Source: Rhodococcus rhodochrous
GTDB lineage: Bacteria > Actinomycetota > Actinomycetes > Mycobacteriales > Mycobacteriaceae
DNA: 64,000 bases
NCBI RefSeq assembly: GCF_014854695.1
Contig: NZ_CP027557.1
Coordinates: 992,001 to 1,056,000, forward strand
Direction of reading: 5' to 3'
Below, one piece after another: positions 15,635 to 23,531 of this stretch. Under the pieces are notes generated by a model. That model ran no database searches. It was not told the DNA's origin and saw only the letters and a program-made list of their open reading frames with translations. Numbering within the stretch: the stretch's first letter is position 1; every line of letters starts with the position of its first letter. A program made the position numbers and the translations under genes.

Positions 15635-16128
15635 TGGCCGTCACCAGCGCAGGTCTGATGTTCTACCGCGTCGACGACACAGGTCTGCTCAGCGTGTGGC
15701 TCGTCCACCCCGGCGGCCCGTTCTGGAAGGGGAAGGACGAAGCGGCCTGGTCGGTGCCGAAGGGGGAGTACGGCCCGGAGGAGGACCCCAGGGAGGTCGC
15801 CCTGCGCGAGTTCACCGAGGAGTGCGGGATCGAACCGCCGGACGTGCCGCTGTCGTTGCTCGGTCGCTACCGGCAGTCGTCCGGCAAGATCGTCAGCATC
15901 TACGCGGGGGAGACGACGGACGAGTTGGAATTCGCCGAAAGCAACACGTGCGAGGTCGAATGGCCGCCGAAGTCCGGTAAGCGGATCACGATCCCGGAGG
16001 TCGACGATGCGCGCTGGATCGTCGCGGCGGACGCCGAGACGAAACTGCACAAGGGGCAGCGGCCGGTGCTGGAAGCACTGCGTACGCGATTGGACGAAGA
16101 AGGCCGGTACTATCGCGTCGAACCGTAG
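15634..16128 (+). CDS. Nudix hydrolase
   Basis: 164 residues with a complete Nudix box, G-x5-E-x7-REFTEECGI (about 46-68, starting GEYGPEE), the Mg-binding motif for cleaving X-linked nucleoside diphosphates. The surrounding FYRVDDTGLLSVWLVHPGGPFW and AAWSVPKGEYG resemble the NTP-pyrophosphohydrolase/YfcD-like group. Two ATGs in a row (15631 and 15634) overlap the preceding stop; AGGAG is better spaced for the second. The 3' end overlaps the convergent TetR gene by 19 bp. The substrate is unknown. Confidence 0.88.
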   Translation: MAVTSAGLMFYRVDDTGLLSVWLVHPGGPFWKGKDEAAWSVPKGEYGPEEDPREVALREFTEECGIEPPDVPLSLLGRYRQSSGKIVSIYAGETTDELEFAESNTCEVEWPPKSGKRITIPEVDDARWIVAADAETKLHKGQRPVLEALRTRLDEEGRYYRVEP

Positions 16129-16835
16129 TCCGGCAGCACCATCGGAACGAGGAACTGCCGGGCGATCGAGGCGAGAGCCTCGTCGTCGTCGATGTCGACG
16201 ACCTGGCTCGGTGTGGTGAGGAACGACGCCGAGATGCGGACGAGCATCTCGGCCACGAGGTCGGTGTTCAGATCGGCGGCGACCGTTCCGGCGCGTTGTT
16301 CACGCTGCAACTGCCCCGCGACGAACCGGCGGACGGCGGCGAGCATCGTTCCGTCGTCGCCCCCGATCGCACCTGCGAACAGCACCGGTTCGGTCTCGAG
16401 CAGATTGCCGATCAGCCTGTTGGTGCGGATGACACGCAGCGCGCTGACGAATCCGAGGACCACCCGGTCCGCCACGGTGTCGGCCTGGGCGATGTCCTCG
16501 AGGAAACGCAGGAAGTAGCGGCGGAACTCGCGAAGGATGACCTCGTCGACGAGGGCGTCCTTCGATTCGAACTTGCGGTACAAGGTGATTCGCGACAGCT
16601 TCGCACGGCGGGCGATCTCCTCCATCGAGGAGCGTTGGATGCCGGTGCGGCAGAACTGTTCGTAGGCGGCATCGAGCAGGCGCACGCGGGTCTCGTCGAT
16701 CTCGGTACCCATGACGGATTCGTCCGGAAGGAGAAGTGCGTCCTGAAAAGCACGTTCCAGCAACGACGCCGATTCGGCAGGGGGCGGTGGAGAGGCGGGT
16801 GAGACCGCTCGGAAAATCGGCGACGCAGAATCCAC
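16110..16835 (-). CDS. lcpR: TetR-family regulator, probable LcpR
   Basis: 241-residue regulator. A roughly 45-residue Pro/Ala-rich N-terminal stretch precedes the TetR helix-turn-helix (SSMEEIARRAKLSRITLYRKFESKDALV, about 67-95), then an all-helical ligand domain. GTG at 16835 is favoured by GAGGAGG 5 nt upstream; an ATG further in (MGTEIDETR) has no such site. It is divergent from lcp, the same arrangement as lcpR/lcp in other rubber-degrading actinobacteria, where LcpR represses lcp in the absence of rubber. A candidate operator lies at 16941-16975. Confidence 0.85.
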   Translation of the reverse strand: MDSASPIFRAVSPASPPPPAESASLLERAFQDALLLPDESVMGTEIDETRVRLLDAAYEQFCRTGIQRSSMEEIARRAKLSRITLYRKFESKDALVDEVILREFRRYFLRFLEDIAQADTVADRVVLGFVSALRVIRTNRLIGNLLETEPVLFAGAIGGDDGTMLAAVRRFVAGQLQREQRAGTVAADLNTDLVAEMLVRISASFLTTPSQVVDIDDDEALASIARQFLVPMVLPDYGSTR

Positions 16836-16940
16836 ATGTCCTCCTCGAAGTGCAGAGTTTACCGTTCCGGTCCTGTCGCCGACCATCCCGAGCAGTGACA
16901 TTTCACGATTCATTGTGACCCGAGCCACGGTGTGGTTCCA

Positions 16941-16975
16941 TGTTACAGAGAAACTCCGGATGTTTCATTGCTACA
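16941..16975. promoter_or_regulatory. Candidate LcpR operator (imperfect inverted repeat)
   Basis: TGTTACAGAGAAAC (16941-16954) and GTTTCATTGCTACA (16962-16975) are inverted repeats matching at 10 of 14 positions, separated by 7 bp. They lie 27 bp upstream of the lcp start in the divergent lcpR-lcp region, where a TetR-type repressor would be expected to bind. Confidence 0.5.
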
Positions 16976-17001
16976 TCCACGAGTCGTAGGGGAGCGACAG
17001 T

Positions 17002-18228
17002 ATGGATAATCCGAGCAGGCGCGACGTTCTGAAAACCGGTGGCCTCCTTGGCGCGCTGGGGGCGTTCGCGGTGGCGACACCGGCCCAGGCCCGACCCTGG
17101 AGGTGGTCGCCGGCAGGGTCGATACCGGGTACGGGGAGCGGTGCCGATCCGCGACAGGTATGGGACGCCGAGGCCGACCCGCTCGTCGCCTCGTTGCTCG
17201 AGCGCGGCGACGTACCGAGGGTCAACGAGCTGCTGCGCACCTGGAAGAAGAACTCCCAGCCGTTGCCCGAAGGGCTTCCGAACGACCTGCGCGATTTCAT
17301 GGAACACGCCCGGCAGCTTCCGTCCTGGGCCGATCCGGCGAAACTCGAGACGGCCGTCCGGTTCAACGAGAAGCGCGGGCTGTATCTCGGTGTCCTGTAC
17401 GGATTCGTGAGCGGGATGATGAGCACGGTCATCCCGAAGGAAGCACTGGCCGTCTACTATTCCAAGGGCGGCGCCAACATGAAGGGCCGCATCTCGAAGA
17501 CGGCGAAACTCGGGTACGACATCGGTTCTCGCAACGCGTATCTGGGCGACGGTGAAATGATCGTCACGTCCGTCAAGACCAGGCTCGTCCATGCCGCCGT
17601 GCGCCATCTGCTCCCGCAATCGTCGCACTGGTCCAACATGGCGCCCGAGGATGTGCCGATCAGCCAGCACGACATGATGGTCACCTGGCACAGCCTGCCC
17701 ACCAGCGTGATGCGCACGTTGAAGGAGTGGAAGGTTCCGATCCCGGCTGCGGAGGCCGACGGATTTCTCCACTCGTGGCAGGTCAGCGCGCACATGCTCG
17801 GTATCGAGGATCAGTACATCCCGGCCACCTGGGACGACGCCGAATCCCAGGCGCAGGAAGCGCTCGATCCGATCCTCGCGCCCACGCCCGAGGGTGTGAA
17901 GCTCGCCGATATGCTGCTCGACCTCGGTAAGGGTCTCGACTTCACGCTCCTGACCCGCCCCATCCTCGGGGCGCTGACACGGTTCGCGCTCGGCGACGAG
18001 ATCGCCGACTGGCTCAACATTCCACGCGAACCCGTCTGGGGCACACTGCTCGACGTCGCGTGGGGTCCGTTCATCGCGGTACGCGAAGGCCTGCTGCCGC
18101 TTCCGCTGGCGCCGGATGCCTACTGGACGTTCGACGAACTGCTGCGCCAGTTCGTCCTGCTGTACATGTCGGAACTGCGCCCGATCAGCATCGAGATCCC
18201 CGAATACAACAATCCCAACTATCCCTGA
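17002..18228 (+). CDS. lcp: Latex clearing protein (rubber oxygenase)
   Basis: Haem-b dioxygenase that cleaves cis-1,4-polyisoprene outside the cell into oligo-isoprenoid aldehydes/ketones. The 408-residue protein begins with a twin-arginine signal (SRRDVLKTGG, hydrophobic core, then ATPAQA at about 25-30, the likely cleavage site). The DUF2236 core contains the strongly conserved block VKTRLVHAAVRHLLPQS (191-207) and SQHDMM with H223, a candidate haem axial ligand. ATG at 17002 follows GGGGAG. Length and motifs match Lcp of Streptomyces, Gordonia and R. rhodochrous. Only one lcp copy is in the window. Confidence 0.93.
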   Translation: MDNPSRRDVLKTGGLLGALGAFAVATPAQARPWRWSPAGSIPGTGSGADPRQVWDAEADPLVASLLERGDVPRVNELLRTWKKNSQPLPEGLPNDLRDFMEHARQLPSWADPAKLETAVRFNEKRGLYLGVLYGFVSGMMSTVIPKEALAVYYSKGGANMKGRISKTAKLGYDIGSRNAYLGDGEMIVTSVKTRLVHAAVRHLLPQSSHWSNMAPEDVPISQHDMMVTWHSLPTSVMRTLKEWKVPIPAAEADGFLHSWQVSAHMLGIEDQYIPATWDDAESQAQEALDPILAPTPEGVKLADMLLDLGKGLDFTLLTRPILGALTRFALGDEIADWLNIPREPVWGTLLDVAWGPFIAVREGLLPLPLAPDAYWTFDELLRQFVLLYMSELRPISIEIPEYNNPNYP

Positions 18229-18239
18229 CCCGTTCGGGG

Positions 18240-18272
18240 CGAGGGCCGGCACAGTCGCCGTGCCGGCCCTCG
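18240..18272 (+). terminator. lcp terminator
   Basis: CGAGGGCCGGCAC (18240-18252) pairs perfectly with 18260-18272, loop 7 nt. It also lies just past the stop of the convergent DUF302 gene. Confidence 0.85.
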
Positions 18273-18282
18273 TGGTGTCGCT

Positions 18283-18696
18283 TCAGTTCTGTGCCGTATC
18301 CGCCTTCAAGGAATCGATGGCGGCCTGCAAAGCGGTGGTGGCGTCGTCGGCGACCTCCGCGAGTCCCGGCTGATCGGCGACCTGCACCATCATCTGTGGG
18401 TTCATCGCGTCGACCACCACGGTGTCGGGATCCTCGGGGTCGGTGCGGACCACGACGTTGCAGGGGAGCAAGAGCCCGATCTGCCGATCGACCGTCACCG
18501 CCCGGTGGGCGAGCGGCGGATTGCATGCACCGAGGATCATGTAATCCTCCAGCTCCTCACCGAGCTTGGCCTTCAGGGTGGCCTTCATGTCGATCTCGGT
18601 GAGAATGCCGAATCCCTGCCCGGCCAGTGCCTTGCGGGTGCGTTCGACCGCATCGTCGAACGAGGTATGCAGGGTGGTCGAGAGTGCGAGTGTCAT
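18283..18696 (-). CDS. DUF302 protein
   Basis: 137-residue protein of the DUF302 family (TSFDDAVERTRKALAGQGFGILTEIDMKATLKAKLG, GACNPPLAHRAV, IGLLLPCNVVV, then DAMNPQMM). DUF302 genes often travel with sulfur- or metal-stress operons; the biochemical role is not established. It follows the CsoR-type repressor gene by 31 nt and shares its palindrome-controlled promoter. The conserved Cys residues (GACNPP and LLPCNV) could be redox active, which is inference. Confidence 0.88.
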   Translation of the reverse strand: MTLALSTTLHTSFDDAVERTRKALAGQGFGILTEIDMKATLKAKLGEELEDYMILGACNPPLAHRAVTVDRQIGLLLPCNVVVRTDPEDPDTVVVDAMNPQMMVQVADQPGLAEVADDATTALQAAIDSLKADTAQN

Positions 18697-18727
18697 GGGT
18701 GTCCTGCTTTCTCTCGGATGGGAGGTG

Positions 18728-19391
<664 letters not shown>

Positions 19392-19448
19392 GGTGAACTC
19401 CTCGGTTCGGGTCTGTCGAGAATGGGTGAGTACTTCCGACTCTTCCGC

Positions 19449-20327
19449 TCAGCCCGCCGCCACGGCGGCGCGAGGGCGCCCTCCGAGTCGTTGCAGCGGG
19501 CAGTGCTCCCTGCGGTTGCAGGCATAGATAGCGCCGGCGGCAACGACGGTGAGTGCCGCCGCGGCGATGCCGACGCCGGGGTGGATCTCCTGGGCGAGGA
19601 TGACGGAGGACATGATCAGGACGAACCAGCCGAAGCTCTTGCGCAGGGTGTCCGGATCGACCAGTGAGGTCAGGCGGCCGCCGATGAGGCTGCCCACGAC
19701 GGCGGCACCGGTGACCATCGCCGCCAGACGCCAGTCGATCTGCACTGTGGACAGGTAGCCGCCGAGTCCGGCGAAGGACTTCATGGCGATCACGATCAGC
19801 GAGGTACCGACGGCGACCGGCATCGGCAGGCCGCCGAGCAGTGCCAGAGCCGGGACGACGAGGAAGCCGCCGCCGGCGCCGACGAGGCCGGTGACCAGAC
19901 CGACGACCACACCGTCGAGCAGGATCTTGCCGACGGGCATCGCGCGCTCGCCCTCGTCGGCCGCGGCTTTGTTCTTGCGGCCGCGGAGCATCGCGATCGC
20001 CGTGGCGATCATCATCACGGCGAAGCCGAGCAGCAGGACGGTGCCCGGGATGAAGCGTGAGAGCAGACCACCGCCGTAGGCGCCGACCATGCCTGCCAGG
20101 CCGAACAGGATTCCGGTGCGCCACTGCACGCGGCCGGCACGTGCGTGGGAGATCGCGCCGACCGCGCTGGTGACACCCACGACCAGCAGCGAAGTGGCAA
20201 TCGCTTCCTTGGCGTCCATACCTGCGACGTAAGCGAGTAGCGGGACGGTGAGAATCGAGCCCCCGCCACCGAGCAGTCCGAGGGTGACACCGACGAGCAC
20301 TGCCAGAGCTACGGTCAACGCGATCAT
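19449..20327 (-). CDS. TauE/SafE-family sulfite/organosulfur exporter
   Basis: 292-residue membrane protein with about eight helices in two repeated halves. Each half begins with the family's Gly-rich GLLGGGGSILTVPLL or GLVGAGGGFLVVPAL. Family members export sulfite or sulfoacetate-type anions; beside a persulfide dioxygenase, which produces sulfite, this is a sensible partner. Its start is 2 nt after the stop of the upstream rhodanese-DUF2892 gene, so the two are translationally coupled. Confidence 0.9.
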   Translation of the reverse strand: MIALTVALAVLVGVTLGLLGGGGSILTVPLLAYVAGMDAKEAIATSLLVVGVTSAVGAISHARAGRVQWRTGILFGLAGMVGAYGGGLLSRFIPGTVLLLGFAVMMIATAIAMLRGRKNKAAADEGERAMPVGKILLDGVVVGLVTGLVGAGGGFLVVPALALLGGLPMPVAVGTSLIVIAMKSFAGLGGYLSTVQIDWRLAAMVTGAAVVGSLIGGRLTSLVDPDTLRKSFGWFVLIMSSVILAQEIHPGVGIAAAALTVVAAGAIYACNRREHCPLQRLGGRPRAAVAAG

Positions 20328-20329
20328 GA

Positions 20330-20926
20330 TCAGTTCCTCTCGGCGCGTTCTGTATTCGACCGGACCAGCTGCGCGACGATGCTCTGGGCATCACACGAGG
20401 CGCCGCGGTTGTAGGGCAGCTTGGACAGCAGCATGCCCATCGCGCAGGTGTTCGACAGTGCGGCGAAGGTCAACCCACCGCCGATTCCGGCGGCGAGCCA
20501 CTTGAGCTTCGGCACGGCGATGCTGCCGAGAACCGAGCTCAGCACGAGCGAACCGGCGACGAGCCGGACCTGGCGTTCGAGATCCCAGCGTTCGGCGCCG
20601 CGGTTGACGGGCAGGCCGGCCGATTCCCAGCCGAGCATGCCGCCGGCGAGGATGTGGAGGTTGAACAATCCTGCGTCGCGCAGGGTCTCTTCGGCTTGAC
20701 CGGCACGCTGTCCGGATCTGCATACCAGCACGACGTTCTCGTCGAAATGGGCACAGAACTCGTCGCGGTGCTCGCGCAACAGGTCCAGGGGGACGTTGTA
20801 GGCGCCGGGAATGTGCACGGATTCGAACTCGCCCGGAGTCCGGACGTCGATGATCCGCACGTTCTTGCCGGAGTCGATCGACGCGTGCAAGGAGTTCGGG
20901 TCGACGGTGACAGCAGACTCGATCAT
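20330..20926 (-). CDS. Membrane-anchored rhodanese with DUF2892 (YgaP-like)
   Basis: 198 residues. The N-terminal rhodanese (about 5-108) has RIIDVRTPGEFESVHIPGAYNVPL and the active-site loop CRSGQRA. The C-terminal DUF2892 part (about 120-185) has two hydrophobic helices (LVAGSLVLSS, LAAGIGGGLTFAAL) followed by a Cys-containing tail. YgaP-type proteins are inner-membrane sulfurtransferases. ATG at 20926 follows GAAAGG. First gene of the rhodanese-tauE-rhodanese operon, with two operators in its promoter (20969-20982, 21002-21017). Confidence 0.9.
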   Translation of the reverse strand: MIESAVTVDPNSLHASIDSGKNVRIIDVRTPGEFESVHIPGAYNVPLDLLREHRDEFCAHFDENVVLVCRSGQRAGQAEETLRDAGLFNLHILAGGMLGWESAGLPVNRGAERWDLERQVRLVAGSLVLSSVLGSIAVPKLKWLAAGIGGGLTFAALSNTCAMGMLLSKLPYNRGASCDAQSIVAQLVRSNTERAERN

Positions 20927-20968
20927 GAATGGCCTTTCGATCGGGGAATCGGATGGGGCTGATAGAAG

Positions 20969-20982
20969 TGCCCCAGGGGGTA
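20969..20982. promoter_or_regulatory. CsoR/CstR operator, site 2
   Basis: TGCCCCAGGGGGTA, a variant of the cluster's palindrome, placed around and just downstream of the predicted start of the minus-strand rhodanese operon. Confidence 0.65.
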
Positions 20983-20992
20983 TTCTTCGACT

Positions 20993-21023
20993 ATCGTACA
21001 CATACCCCCAGGGGTATATGCAA
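20993..21023 (-). promoter_or_regulatory. Promoter of the rhodanese-tauE operon with operator site 3 in its spacer
   Basis: On the minus strand TTGCAT (21023-21018) and TACGAT (20998-20993) form a -35/-10 pair. The 19-bp spacer is almost wholly filled by the palindrome ATACCCCCAGGGGTAT (21002-21017). A bound repressor would block or distort the spacer. Confidence 0.7.
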
Positions 21024-21042
21024 GGAGTGTTGTCGTGTGAAC

Positions 21043-21312
21043 TCAGGCGAGGCCGAGGAACAACTCCTCGAGTTCCTTCTCGGTGATGCGGTCGTCGCAG
21101 GCGGCGTCCTGTTCGTCGAGGATGCATCGGCGGAGCCGGTCCGAGATGATCTTGAATCCGGCGCGATGCAGCGCGTGGGATGTCGCTGCGAGCTGGATGA
21201 CCACCTCGCGCAGATCGCGGTCGGTTTCGAGCATCGTGATAACCGCGGTGAGCTGGCCTTGTGCTCGGCGCAGGCGTCGCAGGGCGGCGGTATCGGCTTC
21301 CGGATTCTCCAT
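21043..21312 (-). CDS. CsoR-family repressor paralog lacking the first sensing cysteine
   Basis: 89 residues, same fold and length as the repressor at 18728. The first sensor Cys is replaced by Leu34; only C63 remains at the second site, and the CsoR His position is Arg59. An extra Cys lies further along (DAAC). Without the Cys pair it cannot form the CstR cross-link in the usual way. ATG at 21312 follows GGGAG. Divergent from the persulfide dioxygenase gene and sharing its double palindrome. It may be a constitutive co-repressor, a mixed-tetramer partner or a sensor through C63 alone. Confidence 0.87.
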   Translation of the reverse strand: MENPEADTAALRRLRRAQGQLTAVITMLETDRDLREVVIQLAATSHALHRAGFKIISDRLRRCILDEQDAACDDRITEKELEELFLGLA

Positions 21313-21358
21313 CGGTAACTCCCTGCTCGATCCTGCGCTGCCGGGAAATCGAACCCGG

Positions 21359-21395
21359 ATACCCCAGGGGGTACTTGACATACCCTAGGGGGTAT
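21359..21395. promoter_or_regulatory. Double CsoR/CstR operator flanking a -35 box (sites 4 and 5)
   Basis: ATACCCCAGGGGGTAC (21359-21374) and ATACCCTAGGGGGTAT (21380-21395) flank TTGACA (21375-21380), the -35 element of the plus-strand persulfide dioxygenase operon. The region also serves the divergent repressor gene. Confidence 0.8.
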
Positions 21396-21451
21396 ATGCC
21401 ACGATGTCTACATCGCCGGAACATCACCCGGATCCAGCAACGGAGGAATCC

Positions 21452-22831
21452 ATGATTCTCGAGCAGTACTACATCGAGTGCCTCTCCCACGCGTCCTACC
21501 TCATCGGCGACGAGAGCGCCGGCAGGGCGGTCGTGGTCGACCCCCGCCGCGACATCACCGAATACCTGTCCGACGCAAAGAAGTACGGGCTGACCATCGA
21601 AGGTGTGATCAACACCCACTTCCACGCCGACTTCGTCTCCGGCCACCTCGAACTGGTCGACGCCACAGGTGCGTGGATCGGATTCGGTGAAGCCGCCGAG
21701 ACCGACTACCCGATCCGGCGGTTGCGCGACGGCGAGAAGCTCTCCCTCGGCGAGGTCGAACTCGAAATCCTGTCCACCCCGGGCCACACCTGGGAATCGA
21801 TCTCGGTGCTGGTGCGCGAGCATCCCGACGCCGTCCCGACCGCGGTGCTCACCGGCGACTCCCTGTTCATCGGCGACGTCGGCCGTCCCGACCTGGTCAA
21901 CCTCGGAGACGGCTCGACCAGCGATCTGGCGCGGGCCATGTACCACACCGTGCACGAGAAGTTGCTGACGCTGCCCGACGAGGTCGTCGTCATGCCCGCT
22001 CACGGCGCCGGTTCGTCGTGCGGAAAGAACCTGTCGACCGAACTCACCTCGACCATCGGGGAGCAGCGCGCCACGAATCCGTCCGTGCAACCGATGAGCG
22101 AGGACGACTTCGTCGCCCTGGTCACCGAAGGGCAGCCGGCCGCCCCGTCGTACTTCTCGGTCGACGCCGCGATGAACAAGCTGATGCACCCGCTTCTGCT
22201 GCAGGACCGCACCATTCCCGAGCTGAACCCCGAGCAGGTGAAGGCCGAACTCGTCGCCGGCACGCGTGTTCTCGATGCGAGAAGCGTCGACGATTTCGCC
22301 GCTGGGCATCTGCGCGGATCGGTCAACGTCGGGTTCGACGGGCGTTTCGCCGAGACCGGCGGCATGGTCGCCGAGGTCGGCGAGAAGATCGTGCTGATCA
22401 CCTATCCCGGTGAGGAGCAGGACGCCGCGGTGCGCCTGGCGCGAATCGGATCCGACGGTGCCGCAGGCTATCTGAACGTCGATCGGGACGGGGCCTTCCC
22501 CGCGGAGCTGGCCGGCCTGATCGAGGCCGCACCCCGGACGACCGTCGAGGAACTCGACTGCTTGCTCGCCGCCGACGCGGTCACCCTCGTCGACATCCGC
22601 AACCCCGGTGAGCGCGAGTTCGGGACGATCCCGGGCGCGGTGCCGATCCCGTTGGCGCAGTTGCGCGCCCGCCTGGACCAGGTTCCCGCCGGCAAGCCGA
22701 TCGTGGTGCACTGTGCCGGTGGATGGCGTTCGAGCGTGGCGGCTTCGCTGCTGCGGGCCCAGGGCTTCGAGAACGTCACGGACCTGCTCGGCGGCTACAA
22801 CGCGTGGGCCGAATCTCACGTCCCTGCCTGA
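21452..22831 (+). CDS. Persulfide dioxygenase-rhodanese fusion (CstB-like)
   Basis: 459 residues in three parts. An MBL-fold persulfide dioxygenase (about 1-240) carries H56, H58, D60 and H65 (THFHADFVSGH), H112, D136 and H184. A rhodanese-like domain (about 255-350) lacks the active Cys. A second rhodanese (about 362-456) has C421 in HCAGGWRS. In CstB-type enzymes such a layout oxidises persulfide to sulfite and thiosulfate. ATG at 21452 follows CGGAGGAA. First gene of an operon with thioredoxin and the Cys-rich mini-protein; the double operator upstream implies derepression by reactive sulfur. Confidence 0.9.
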   Translation: MILEQYYIECLSHASYLIGDESAGRAVVVDPRRDITEYLSDAKKYGLTIEGVINTHFHADFVSGHLELVDATGAWIGFGEAAETDYPIRRLRDGEKLSLGEVELEILSTPGHTWESISVLVREHPDAVPTAVLTGDSLFIGDVGRPDLVNLGDGSTSDLARAMYHTVHEKLLTLPDEVVVMPAHGAGSSCGKNLSTELTSTIGEQRATNPSVQPMSEDDFVALVTEGQPAAPSYFSVDAAMNKLMHPLLLQDRTIPELNPEQVKAELVAGTRVLDARSVDDFAAGHLRGSVNVGFDGRFAETGGMVAEVGEKIVLITYPGEEQDAAVRLARIGSDGAAGYLNVDRDGAFPAELAGLIEAAPRTTVEELDCLLAADAVTLVDIRNPGEREFGTIPGAVPIPLAQLRARLDQVPAGKPIVVHCAGGWRSSVAASLLRAQGFENVTDLLGGYNAWAESHVPA

Positions 22832-22862
22832 TCATTCCGGCCCGGAGAAAGGAACGGAAACG

Positions 22863-23237
22863 ATGACGACGAAGAACCTCACGATGGCGGACTTCGAATC
22901 CACCATCGTCGGCAACGATATCGTGCTCGTCGACTTCTGGGCGTCGTGGTGCGGCCCGTGCCGTGCCTTCGCCCCGGTCTTCGACAAGTCGTCGCAGGTA
23001 CACCCCGAGATCGTGCATGCCAAGGTCGACACCGAGGCCGAGCAGCAGCTCGCCGCCATGGCGAACATCCGCTCGATTCCGACGATCATGGCATTCCGAG
23101 AAGGTGTGCTCGTCTACTCACAGCCCGGCGCGTTGCCGGCACCGGCTCTCGAGGACCTGATCACCCGGATCGAGGCCCTCGATATGACCGAGATCCACGA
23201 CCAGGTTGCCGAACAACGCGCAGCCTCCCGCTCCTGA
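22863..23237 (+). CDS. Thioredoxin
   Basis: 124-residue thioredoxin with the canonical WASWCGPCR active site, the cis-Pro in RSIPTIMAF and a C-terminal helix extended by about 15 charged residues. It reduces protein disulfides and, in this setting, probably persulfides on the rhodaneses. AAAGGA precedes the ATG. It lies 31 nt after the CstB-like gene, so is very likely co-transcribed. Confidence 0.93.
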   Translation: MTTKNLTMADFESTIVGNDIVLVDFWASWCGPCRAFAPVFDKSSQVHPEIVHAKVDTEAEQQLAAMANIRSIPTIMAFREGVLVYSQPGALPAPALEDLITRIEALDMTEIHDQVAEQRAASRS

Positions 23238-23281
23238 CCCTTCGCCGGGTCCGTAGCGAACTCTCATCGAGGAGGACTCTC

Positions 23282-23455
23282 ATGTGTTACCCCGTCGCCT
23301 GCCCGAACTGCGGAAAGACCGGATGGGGCGGATGCGGACAGCATGTCGACGCCGTCTTGCGTTCCGTGCCCGCCGCCGATCGCTGCACCTGCGGTCAGGA
23401 CACCGTCCCGGCCCGCGCCGAGCGTCGAAGCGTGCGTTCGCTCTTCCGTCGCTGA
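23282..23455 (+). CDS. 57-residue Cys-rich mini-protein
   Basis: MCYPVACPNCGK opens the sequence, then GGCGQH and DRCTCGQ: six Cys and one His in 40 residues, resembling a small zinc ribbon. ATG at 23282 has GAGGAGG 6 nt upstream, a stronger site than many neighbours. It lies 44 nt after the thioredoxin gene in a sulfur-stress operon. Similar short proteins with an MCYP start are known as uncharacterised conserved proteins. The function is unknown; zinc binding or persulfide buffering would fit. Confidence 0.82.
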   Translation: MCYPVACPNCGKTGWGGCGQHVDAVLRSVPAADRCTCGQDTVPARAERRSVRSLFRR

Positions 23456-23531
23456 CCTTGGTCACAACCATGGAGACGGTGTCCGAACCGGAACCGGCCG
23501 TAGCCGTCGGCCCCGACCCGGAGGCCGGGAC

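Noticed and set aside
20330-22819. An 829-codon minus-strand frame extending the rhodanese-DUF2892 gene through the CstB-like gene
   Set aside because: Only the last 198 codons match a protein family. The rest is antisense to the persulfide dioxygenase and crosses two operators and another gene.
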